From Monoraphidium neglectum (lineage: Eukaryota; Chlorophyta; Chlorophyceae; Sphaeropleales; Selenastraceae), in the NCBI RefSeq assembly GCF_000611645.1, contig NW_014013158.1, positions 10,562 through 27,287 of the forward strand: a stretch of 16,726 nucleotides of DNA, written 5' to 3'. The notes beneath the pieces were generated by a model. The model did not search any database. It was not told the DNA's origin and saw nothing but the letters and a program-made list of their open reading frames with translations. A program made the translations under genes and the position numbers. Shown in pieces: positions 8,535-16,726 of the stretch. Every line of letters begins with the position of its first letter. Positions within the stretch are counted from its first letter, which is position 1.

Positions 8535-11518
8535 TCACTGCTGGTCCTGCGGCGTAGACCTGACGGCCAGATCGCGCTGGACGATCTGAGACCGCTTGAG
8601 CTTCTTCTTCGGCGCTGGGCCGCCAGCGCCCGCCCCGGCGCTCGCGGCGCCACCGCCGCCCGACACGCCGCCCGCGCCGCCGCGTGGCAGCGCTGCGACC
8701 GACGGCCGCGGGGCGCCCGGCGCCGGCGCCGGGAACTCCGGCATGTAGTGGCCGCCGCGGCTCTCCCTGCGCTGCAGTGCGCACGACAGGATCAGCTCCC
8801 CGCATGTGGCCAGGTTGGAGAGCTCTACCAGCCCGGCCGCCACGCCGTGGCCGGCCATAACGGCCGACACCTCGGCCGACAGCGCAGACACCGCCGCGTG
8901 CGCCTCGGAGAGCTCCCGCCGCCGCCGCACAATGCCGGCCGCGCGCCACATCGCGCCCCGCAGCTCGGCGCGCTTGGCGGCCGCCCACTGGCGCACGGGC
9001 CCCGCGAGTGGCCGCGCGGCGCGGGCGCCGCTGAAGTCTGCGCTGGCGGCGGCGTAGTGCAGCTGCCGGCCGCAGCGGCGCAGCGCATACTCCGCGTGCG
9101 CCACGCTCGGACCCGCCGCGCGGTCGGCAAACACGAGCCCCTCCAGCAGCGAGTTGGATGCGAGCCGGTTGGCGCCGTGCAGGCCGCTGCACGCGACCTC
9201 GCCGCACGCGTACAGGCCCTGCACCCCCGTCTCGCCGCGGAGACCAGCCGAGACGCCGCCGCAGGTGTAGTGCTGCGCGGGCAGCACCGGGATCGGGTCC
9301 CGCGTGATGTCAATCCCCTCCTCTTTGCAGCGCGCCGCGATGTTTGGGAAGTGGTGCAGGAGGTCGGCCGCGGGCTTGTGGCTGATGTCGAGCCACACGT
9401 GATCTGAGGCGGTCGAGGTCATCTGGTCTTGAATCGCGCGCGCCACCACGTCGCGGGGCGCGAGCTCCAGCCGCTCGTCGTACGACGGCATGAAGCGCTC
9501 GCCTGTTCAAGGAAGAGATGCAGAGCGCATGTGAGTGCAAGGGTTGTGTGGGCGAGCTTGTGTGAGAATGGCGCACGTGTCATGCGGGCGCGAGCTCAGC
9601 CTGAAACAGCATGCGGGCGTGGCGGCGTAGCCGGCCCTCGCACCGCCGCTGGTGGGGCGGACCTGGCCAGCCGAATCCGCCCCCCTGCTGCCTCCCCACC
9701 TGCCTCCCCACCCGCCCTTCCCTTGCGCTGTTTCCCGCGTCCCCCCGCACCGCGCGTGTTGAGCAGCACGCCGCCCTCCCCGCGGACAGCCTCGCTGATG
9801 AGGAACGTGCGCCCCGCGTCGCCGCCGCCGTCGGCGCGCGGCGGCGAGTAGAGGGCTGTCGGGTGGAACTGCACGAATTCCATGTTGCTGACAGCGGCGC
9901 CGGCGCGGTAGGCCATGGCGATCCCGTCACCGGTCGCGACTTGGGGGTTGGTGGTGTTGGGGTACACCTGAGTGATGCAGCAAGGTGTAGGAACAGGCAA
10001 GACATGACAAAGGGACGAGGGGTATGGGGGGTGCGGCAAGGAAAGGCAGGGGGAGCCCAGCGGATTCAGAGCGTCCGGCGCAAGTGCCCGATAGACCCCG
10101 CCTCGTGTGCTGCACCCGCGGCCCCCGCTTAACCACGTGGCCCACCGCACCGCACCTGCCCCGCGCCGCCGCTGGCGAGCATCGTCGCGAGGGACAGGAA
10201 GCGGCACATCTTGTGACCGCGCGTGTCCAGGACGTCCACGCCAAAGCAGTGGGGGGCGCCGTCGACCTGCACGGCGAGGCAGAAAACGCAGGAACGCAAG
10301 CAGGGGTCACAAGGGCGCCCTGCGGCAACCAGCAGGGACGGGCGCCAGGGCCCAGGTGTGCCCGAACCGGAGCCTGCGCAAGCTGCGGCCGACTTGCTTT
10401 TCCTGACAGCTGGGTCTGCTTTCAAGCAGAACTCTGTCCCAAAGACCCAGTCTTATCCGTCCTGGCTGCCGCAGCGACACACCGCCGCGCGCATGACCAC
10501 GCCCTCGCAGCCAACACAACCCCGCCATTCGCGTCCCACCAAGATAGCGAAATGGGCTGCCCACCTCATCTGTGACCAGATCCACCGCCAGGTGGTGCTC
10601 AAAAAACTCGACGTTCCCCGTCGCCCGCGCCGCCGCCAGCAGCGCGCGCTCGATCTCCGCGCCCGTCAGGTCAGCCGCATGCACGATGCGGCGGTCGCTG
10701 TGGCCGCCCTCGCGGGTCAGGTGCAGGGAGCCGTCGCCGTTGCGCGTGAAGTCTGCGCCGAGCTGCACCAGCTCGAGCACGCGCGCGGGGCCCTCGCGGC
10801 ACACCACGTCGACGGCCCTGCCGGTTCGTCAGTGCGGATGGGTTGTTGCAGGATCGACGCTTGTGTGCAAGGTGGAGGGCTGCATAGGATGCAACGGCTG
10901 GCCGGGGGCGCGGCCGCCGTGGTTGACACCTGTTCTGGGCGCTGGCATGCCTGTGCATGCCCACGCACTGGTCGCATGCGGCCCCCAAGCGCAGCCCGAC
11001 TGTGCGGGTTGTCATATAGAAACTCACTTGGGGTCGTTCAGGAAGGCGCCCGCCACCATGGTGTCGCGCGCGTGCTTCTCAATAGAGTCGAGTGGGTCAA
11101 GAACGGCGCACACGCCGCCCTGCGCGTAGCGCGTGCAGCCCTCTGAGGCACCGTCCTTCGTTATCACCGCCACCTTGCCGTAGGGGGCGACCTTGAGCGC
11201 GTACGACAGCCCCGCAATGCCGGAGCCGACGACGACAAAGTCAAACTGGCGGACTGAGGGCTCCCTGGCGCGCGACGCCGCATCGGAAGCTGCAGGGGCG
11301 CGCATCCGCGGGGCCCCGAATGCGTCGGCGTTGACGTCCGCGCGCGGCGCGATGTACGCGCGGCGGGGGCGGCGCAGGCCAGCGGCAGCCGCGGCGGGGC
11401 GGGCGGCGGCGCCCAGGCGAGCGACGGCGCCGGTGCGCTGGGCGCGGCTGGCTGGCACGCTTCCGGCAGCGGTGGAGCGGCGCGCCGCCACAGAGGGGCA
11501 GGTGCTGATGGCTGCCAT
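8535..11518 (-). CDS. nadB: L-aspartate oxidase, plastid-targeted
   Basis: There are five exons: 11518-11028, 10817-10565, 10266-10156, 9967-9751 and 9502-8535 (491, 253, 111, 217, 968 bases), giving 679 aa with all phases closing. The enzyme oxidises L-aspartate to iminoaspartate with FAD, the first step of quinolinate and NAD synthesis; in plants it is plastidial. Residues 1 to about 88 are Ala/Arg/Ser-rich and look like a transit peptide. [17 protein letters not shown] is the FAD dinucleotide site. [39 protein letters not shown] (His320), [12 protein letters not shown] (Arg347) and [10 protein letters not shown] (His435) are family signatures and active-site residues. [20 protein letters not shown] closes the FAD domain. 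A helical C-terminal domain follows, with [20 protein letters not shown]. The tail is unusual: about 45 Gly/Ala/Pro-rich residues, then [15 protein letters not shown]. The SufE-like and quinolinate synthase steps are not encoded nearby. Confidence 0.95.
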
Positions 11519-12232
11519 ACTATACGGATTGCAGAGGGTCCGACAAAGCGACGATCCTCTCCTAGGTTTGCTTGCGGCTTCGCGTGATCGCTAGTGGCAC
11601 TGCTCTCTATGCTACCCACTGAGTGGTGCAAGGGAATTTCTTGTTAAAGCACCACTGCCTGCGGCTGACGCCAGACATCCTGGTTGGGCTGGGGCACGGG
11701 CTAAAGCAGGTGGGGCTGCGACATGAGCGAGCCCGGTGGCTAGTAGCGCGTGGATGATGTGAAGTTGCTGTTGGAAGCAAATGCGTATGAGTGATTTAGG
11801 AGTGCACGAGCAAGCGCTTGAAGCGTTCAAGCATTTCGATCCCGGCTTCACCCTTCCGGTGACTGGGGCTCCTCCGACGGGCCAGCTGGCCCTCTCCAGC
11901 AGCCTTCTGTGGACGGTCGAGCTCTCAAAGCCGTTGATATCATAGATGTTACAAAATTTTGTACGCAAACCCTCGCCGGCGCAGCGACTCTGACGATGTG
12001 GCTCGCAACCACTCTCTGGCGCATCGCCTGTCGTCATCCGTCCCTCAGCAGCGTCCTGACCTTGGGATAGCTTCTGTCGGGGACATGAACACATCAGCTG
12101 AACTATTCACGTGCCTGCCGTCCATGCTTCCGATTGTGTTACACTAAGTCACATGAGACGCGGTCAAAATTCTGGTCAAGGCCCCGCGGCCACGGGGCAG
12201 CTCTCGCAGGGTTTCGCCTATCTGCAACCTCA
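11519..12232. other. Spacer: upstream of nadB and 3' UTR of the rhomboid gene
   Basis: Both neighbours are on the minus strand, so the left part should contain the nadB promoter and 5' UTR and the right part the 3' end of the rhomboid transcript. No coding segment or clear TATA box was recognised. Confidence 0.5.
12139..12143 (-). terminator. Polyadenylation signal TGTAA of the rhomboid gene
   Basis: TGTAA on the minus strand lies 90 bases after the TAG stop, a typical distance for green-algal transcripts. A second TGTAA lies further downstream near 11946-11950. Confidence 0.55.
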
Positions 12233-13617
12233 CTACCCAGGCCCCGCCGGCCTCGCACGCCCGCGGGTCAAGAGTGTCAGGATCGCCATGGCCGCACCCA
12301 CCGCCGCGCCGCTCAGCTTTGCGGGGTACCCATCGCAGTACTCCTGAGAGGAGTGGTGATAGGCATGAGGGCGTGAGGGCTGACTATCGGGGGGCTGCTT
12401 GCCAACACAGGTGGCCCAATGCCCTTGCACAGCCGCGTGAAGACCCTACCTGGCTGGAAGCCTGGATGCACCCCGGCCCCTTCTTGAAGAACCCCCAACC
12501 CCCTCTCCCTTCGCGACCGCCACTGCACCCCTGCCGGGCCCCACCCCCGGCGCCGCGCCCGCACCCCGCTCACCGCCTCCTTGACCTCCATTGCGCAGTA
12601 CAGCGGCAGTGCAAACAGGATTGGCAGCGGTATGATGCCCCCCACCATCCGCAGCGCCGCCGGCTCCAGCACGGCCTTGTAGGCCGTCACCGCCGCCACG
12701 CCGCCCGAGCACCCAAAGAAAGAGGGCGTGTTGAGCGCATACTGTGTGCCGAAGCGCAGGCCGCCGGCGTCCCACCAGCAGTACGCGGCATGGCCGGCGG
12801 CGCCGGCGACGCCGCCGAGCGCGTAGAGCTCGAGCAGCTGCGGCGCGCAGGCGGCGCGCAAGGGGGCGCGGGGCACAGGCAAGGACGTCGGCGCGCGCTG
12901 CTGCGGGCCGGAGTGCGTGCAGGGCCTGCTGAGTGCTGCCGGCCGCTGCGGCCAGACCCCTCCTGAGCCAGGCAAGCATCGTAAGTTGCCGAAAGGCGCC
13001 CAGGCCCCCGCAATCACCCGGCCCCCGCCTGAGCCTTGGTCCCGGGCGGCTGCGGTTGTGCCAGACGCGCGGCGCCCGGGAGCCCAACCCAACCGCACCT
13101 TGCCCGCGGCGAGCGGCTGCGTTCTGCGGAACACCGCCAGCATCGCCAGGTTGATGGCCATGTGAATTAGGCTGTAGTGTGACACCACACACGTGACCAG
13201 TGTGTGATACCGCCCGTCCACCAGCGCTTCGACCGACGTGCGCATGTGCCGCATTACAAACTCACGAGCCCAAGGCGCCTCCGCCTTGCACGCCAGCGCG
13301 GCGAGCACGTTTGCGCCGATGATGCCCCAAAACGCGGCGTCCTCGGTGGTGTATTTGAAGGCCTTCGGGTAAAGGCGCGACGGCGTGAATGTGGCGAAGG
13401 CGGCCCTGCCCATGCCGGCGGCGGCGGCGAGCGGTGCGCCGCCGACGCCTGCGCTGCTGAGGGTTTTGGGACACAGCCGCGCTAACAACAGGTCCAAGTA
13501 CTTTTGCGCCGCATGCTGCTGCGAATTGAAGGGGTGCTGCTGCCCCCAGGCCCGGGGACCTTGACCCCAGGCAGCTGCAGTGCACTGAAAGCACCGCACA
13601 GCGCTTCTCAAGCCCAT
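12233..13617 (-). CDS. Rhomboid-family membrane protein, probably catalytically inactive
   Basis: There are three exons: 13617-13099, 12837-12574 and 12343-12233 (519, 264, 111 bases), giving 297 aa with all junctions in phase 0 and GT..AG borders. Rhomboids are intramembrane serine proteases with six core helices. I see helices near 95-112, 138-163, 174-195, 213-230, 237-256 and 266-287. The helix 2 motif SHYSLIHMAIN gives His147, His152 and Asn156, matching HxxxxHxxxN. Helix 4 has GCSGG with Ser217, matching GxSG. The helix 6 block AKLSGAAVGAAMAI lines up with the family AH-x-x-G-x-x-x-G pattern but has Lys270 where the catalytic His should be. The long N-terminus (1 to about 85, rich in Arg, Gln, Ala) could be a mitochondrial or plastid presequence. 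The start at 13617 is the first ATG; a frame-extending GTG lies 12 bases upstream. It is likely a rhomboid-like pseudoprotease. Confidence 0.85.
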
Positions 13618-13752
13618 TGCTAGTAACACTTGTGTTCTGTTGTCAACTGTCAGATCGATGATATCGGAGCAAAGATCAATCAGATCTTCCTGACGGAAAC
13701 CAGTTCAACGAGCTTTGGAAGCAAAAAGCACGTTGCTTGCGTGATAATAGAT
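13618..13752. promoter_or_regulatory. 135-base divergent promoter region
   Basis: The rhomboid gene reads left from 13617 and the dioxygenase gene reads right from 13753. The space between the start codons must hold both 5' UTRs and promoters, unless non-coding first exons lie inside the neighbouring gene. It is clearly more AT-rich than the flanking exons. No TATA box was recognised. Confidence 0.6.
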
Positions 13753-15670
13753 ATGCTCTGCGCGGCCATGCTTCGCCGCGCACTGCTGACCGGTGCGTTC
13801 AGCCGCATGCCGCTGCTCGAGCTGCTGACGGCGTGTGGCACTCGGCGGGCGTCAGCGTCGGCGTACACGGCGGGAGCAGCAGCAGCAACACCAGCCCCGT
13901 TGCAGCAGCTACCATGGACACAGCTCATGCAGTCGTGCATCACCCCTGCTGTGGCAGAGCACCTGCAGGCCAAGGTACCCCCGCATGCATACTGGGGCAG
14001 CCTGCGCTTGCCGCGCCCGGCGCCCCGCGCAGCCGCATGCACAGCGACTCCCTCCTCTCACTGAAAGCCCGTCAGCAGCAAGCCATGGCCGGCTAGACTA
14101 TAACTCGCCAGCCCCCCCCACACACACACACATTACAGGGGTACGCCGTCGTCGACGGCGCCCTCCCGCCGCCCGCCGCCGCCGCCCTGCGCTCCGAAAT
14201 CGACGCCCTCCGCTCCGCCGACGGCCTCGTGCGCCCCAACTGCACGCACCTCGTGCGCGCCGGCTCCGCGACCCCAGACCTCCTCCCCAAGTCCCAGATC
14301 TACGAGGCGGAGATCTCCCTGGACCCCAAGGCGCGCGCGGCCGCGCCGCTGCTGGCCTCGATCGACGCGGACGGCTCGCTGGGCGTGCTGCTGAGCTTGT
14401 TCCTGCCGCGGCTGCGCCTGGACGCCCACGGCATCAAGGCGCAGTTCAACGCTGGCGGCGGCGGCGCCTTCCCAATCCACACAGATTCTGAAGAGGAGCT
14501 GGACGGGCGCAAGGTGGGCACCTGGGAGTGTTGCCTTTCCTCTCCTGCTTGACGAGTGCGTCAGCCCCAGCTTTGGAGGCCGCGGCGCAAGCCGAGCCAG
14601 GGCCGCACCCACGGGGCGGACGCGCAGCTCTGGACGCGAGCACATGCGCCTGGCAGCCCTCGCCAGCGATCGGCAGGCGCCGCTGCCACTGGTGTGGCTG
14701 GCTTATTGTCTCGCGAGCGCAACGCTGGCTTGTCACGCTAATGGCGCCCACACCCCGACGCCAGCCCGGCACTGACGTAACCCTGCGAATTTCGTGTCAC
14801 CCAGGTGACGGCCATCTTCTACCTGAACGACGGCTGGACACCCGACCACGGCGGGCAGCTGCGCCTCTACCCCTTCCCGGAGGCGCCGCCTGTCGATGTG
14901 GCGCCCCTGGCAGGGCGGCTGGTGCTGTTCTCGTCGACGCAGATGCACCACAGGTGGCGGCCCCGCCCTGATATCAACGCGTTGCAGGCGTCGCTGGGGC
15001 GGCACTTATGCCTGGCTGCTTGCAACCACATAGCCCGCGCGTCTGGTTGAATGTCAGCCCTCCGCCTGGCCGCTGCTTCCGGCTTAAGCTGCAAGCAGAG
15101 CTGTTGCTGCCTGCCACCGCGCATGCTGGGGGGCGCGAATGAGTGCGTGCCCACCTTGCTCCGTGCCCTTTGCCCGGCCCTCTGTATCGCGCTTGTGATA
15201 GCTCATGCGCGCCTCGCCGCGATGTCTGCAGGGTCCTCCCAAGCCGCGCGCCGCGCTACTGCTTCACCGCCTGGCTTTCCCAGTCCCGCGGCCGCGGTGC
15301 GCGCGCGGGCCCGCCGCCCGCGCCGCGGCTGCCGCCGCCGCCGGCCGACGCTCTCGCGTCAGGCGACCCGCAAGCAGCGGCGGCGGCCCGGCGCTTCCTG
15401 CTGCAGCCTGGGATTCGGCGGCACGTGGTCAAACTCGTATACTCGGCGGAGTGGGAAGCGTCCCTGGTGGAGAGCCACCCGCGGTGCGAGGCGACCGATG
15501 CTGCGCTGGCGCAGCACAGGGAGGGGGTGGCGGTTGCGGCGCGGGCGCTCGCGCCGTATGCGGGCGAGATTGACCGGCTCGCAGCGGCGTGTGCCAGCAG
15601 CGGCAGCGTCGGCGGCGGCGGGGGCGGCGGCGCGGGTGGCGGCGGTGCCGCGGCTGTGTCGTGGTTCTGA
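13753..15670 (+). CDS. 2-oxoglutarate/Fe(II) dioxygenase, prolyl-hydroxylase type
   Basis: There are four exons: 13753-13974, 14139-14513, 14805-14953 and 15232-15670 (222, 375, 149, 439 bases), giving 394 aa. Borders are GT..AG and phases 0/0/2 close. The oxygenase domain spans about residues 75-266. It opens with GYAVVDGALP, typical of P4Hc-type enzymes. FPIHTDSEEELDGRK gives the iron ligands His188 and Asp190. VTAIFYLNDGW and GGQLRLYPFP form the core strands. QMHHRVLPS supplies the distal His (248), and PRYCFTAW supplies the Arg (257) expected to bind 2-oxoglutarate. The arrangement, with GRK-VTAIFYLN after HxD, is most like HIF-type (EGLN/PHD) hydroxylases, but the substrate is unknown. 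Residues 1-50 look like an organelle presequence. After the domain comes a Pro/Ala linker, a helical block (IRRHVVKLVYSAEWEASLVE) and a poly-Gly stretch before the stop. An alternative start is Met6. Confidence 0.87.
14110..14138 (+). repeat. Polypyrimidine and (CA)n tract at a 3' splice site
   Basis: A run of C followed by (CA)n ends in ATTACAG directly before exon 2 of the dioxygenase gene. It probably serves as the acceptor's pyrimidine-rich tract. Confidence 0.75.
15602..15652 (+). repeat. GGC-rich coding tract (poly-Gly)
   Basis: GGC/GGT codons encode a Gly-rich stretch near the C-terminus of the dioxygenase, from SGSVGG to GGGGAAA. This is low-complexity sequence common in GC-rich algal genes. 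Confidence 0.75.
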
Positions 15671-15785
15671 GGCAAGTCGGCACGCTTGTGCTGATGCCTC
15701 CGGGCGCCGTCTGCGCTTAACATGCTGCCTTGTAGATGACGATTGTGAGCTTGCGCTGCGAGAGGCGTTTGCACCCACACCAGGC

Positions 15786-15790
15786 TGTAA
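15786..15790 (+). terminator. Polyadenylation signal TGTAA of the dioxygenase gene
   Basis: TGTAA lies 116 bases after the TGA stop. A second TGTAA lies at 15937-15941. The first is at the usual distance for chlorophyte 3' UTRs. Confidence 0.5.
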
Positions 15791-16200
15791 ACTGGGTATG
15801 CTCAGGGCCTTTTGTTTTTGGGCGGCCGTTCCGGCAGTAATTCACGTTGGCAGCATTTCAACTGTCGTTGCCAGTGCCTCGTTTGTTCTTGGGCTGCAAC
15901 ATTGTCACTTGTATCATGGTTGCCAATTCCTACCAATGTAAGCGCCAAAACACGCCCCTCCACGCCACTGATGGAGGCCACAGGAGCGTGTGTCTCGTCA
16001 CTCTTACTCGGTGGTTTTTAAATGGTTGTGGTGCTGCGTCCCCTCAAAAGGCTGTGCGACCGGTCAACGTGAATAGTTGCGCCAGGGCTGCTGTGATGTA
16101 TAATGGATACTCAATACTCAGGTGGATAGTCTCACTGACAGAGGCCACCGGCCCGACGCACGTGCAGATGGGGCAGTGCGCACGACGCCAGCCCAGCCGC

Positions 16201-16227
16201 GGCCGGGGGCCGGGGGCCGGGGGCCGG
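16201..16227 (+). repeat. GGGGGCC tandem repeat
   Basis: Three perfect CCGGGGG units are flanked by GG on both sides, a short 7-base tandem repeat with G-quadruplex potential. Confidence 0.8.
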
Positions 16228-16268
16228 CGCAAGAAACCCGGCGCGCGGGCAAAGGTGTGGCGAAGCGG

Positions 16269-16293
16269 CGCCGCGGGTTGCAGACCCGCGGCG
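16269..16293. repeat. Perfect 10-bp inverted repeat with 5-base loop
   Basis: CGCCGCGGGT and ACCCGCGGCG are exact reverse complements around the loop TGCAG. It does not fit a tRNA arm set and is not near a stop codon of a recognised gene. Confidence 0.75.
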
Positions 16294-16726
16294 ACCCCGC
16301 GCCGCTGCACCGCGCACACCTCGCGCTTTCGTCCGCTCTGTGGGACGCGCCATGCCCAAAAGCCACTCTCGCCTCCTAGCCCCAGGCAAACGCTGCGCAG
16401 CCCACTGCTGCTGCTTCTCAGCAGACCTGCAGCAGGCTGCTTGGCCGCCCCCGCCGTCACAACTTGTGTGGTGATCCCCACTTTTCGGCCGCGGAAGCGC
16501 CGCCGCGCCCGCGGCCGCCCCGCGCCTGGGATCTGCAGCCTTCCCCCTCCTCATTCCCGCCCTTCCTTGCGCTCAACAGCACCTGTGGCTGTGCAATAAC
16601 TCGAGAGCTTTCAACACAACACGAAAACAGGGGCCGGGGGCTGCGACGCCGCGCGCGCGCCCGACCGCCGCGGCGAGCCCGCAACGCACCAATCCAGCGC
16701 CGCGGGGCCCTCGCGGCTGCGCACGC

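Larger units (their letters stand above)
15671..16726. other. Right-hand flank without a supported gene
   Basis: This is the 3' UTR and downstream DNA of the dioxygenase gene. It contains TGTAA signals, a C-G5 repeat and a perfect hairpin. Open frames here (for example 15847-16599 plus and 16044-16481 minus) encode Arg/Pro/Ala-rich sequence without recognisable domains. A first exon of a gene lying outside the window cannot be excluded in 16300-16650. Confidence 0.4.

Noticed and set aside
8167..9207. 346-codon minus-strand open frame
   Set aside because: It is a shadow of the last nadB exon in another frame; the translation is Arg/Gly/Ala-rich with no domain, while the overlapping frame has clear aspartate oxidase motifs.
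10223..11146. 307-codon plus-strand open frame
   Set aside because: It runs antisense through nadB exons and introns without respecting their borders; the sequence is low-complexity and looks like a GC-driven shadow.
15051..15941. 296-codon plus-strand open frame
   Set aside because: It starts in a dioxygenase intron and overlaps the last exon in another frame; it is rich in Arg and Ala and has no recognisable motif.
16269..16293. Hairpin considered as a tRNA arm or bacterial-type terminator
   Set aside because: No cloverleaf, TpsiC loop or acceptor stem surrounds it, and a rho-independent terminator is not expected in a nuclear genome; there is no U-tract.

Overview
The window looks like nuclear DNA of a GC-rich unicellular green alga (core Chlorophyta; the lineage cannot be fixed by eye). 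The reasons are: every recognisable gene is split by spliceosomal introns of about 160-300 bases with good GT..AG (in two cases GC..AG) borders; codons are strongly GC3-biased; two of the genes have TGTAA, the typical green-algal polyadenylation signal, about 90-120 bases after the stop; and several products have organelle-type N-termini rich in Ala, Arg and Ser. There is no sign of bacterial operons, phage, CRISPR or transposase genes.

Layout. 430-1821 (-): a probable plastid-targeted protein of unknown function, probably continuing past the left edge. 1822-2904: spacer with an alternating purine/pyrimidine microsatellite. 2905-4486 (-) and 5255-6812 (-): two tandem paralogous class I SAM-dependent methyltransferases, each 298 aa, with four exons of exactly the same lengths (53/190/271/383). 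6876-8534: spacer with no gene I can support. 8535-11518 (-): L-aspartate oxidase, five exons, 679 aa, the first enzyme of de novo NAD synthesis from aspartate. 12233-13617 (-): a six-helix rhomboid-family membrane protein, three exons, 297 aa, in which the catalytic His position is Lys. 13753-15670 (+): a 2-oxoglutarate/Fe(II) dioxygenase of the prolyl-hydroxylase type, four exons, 394 aa, with a long C-terminal extension. It diverges from the rhomboid gene across only 135 bases. 15671-16726: 3' flank and GC-rich DNA with no supported gene.

The exon models were built by hand from ORF segments, splice-site matching and phase checks. For five of the six genes all exon phases close without a stop. 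The genes do not form an obvious pathway. The most notable points are the recent tandem methyltransferase duplication with a conserved GC-AG intron, the apparently inactive rhomboid, and the very short shared promoter between the rhomboid and the dioxygenase.
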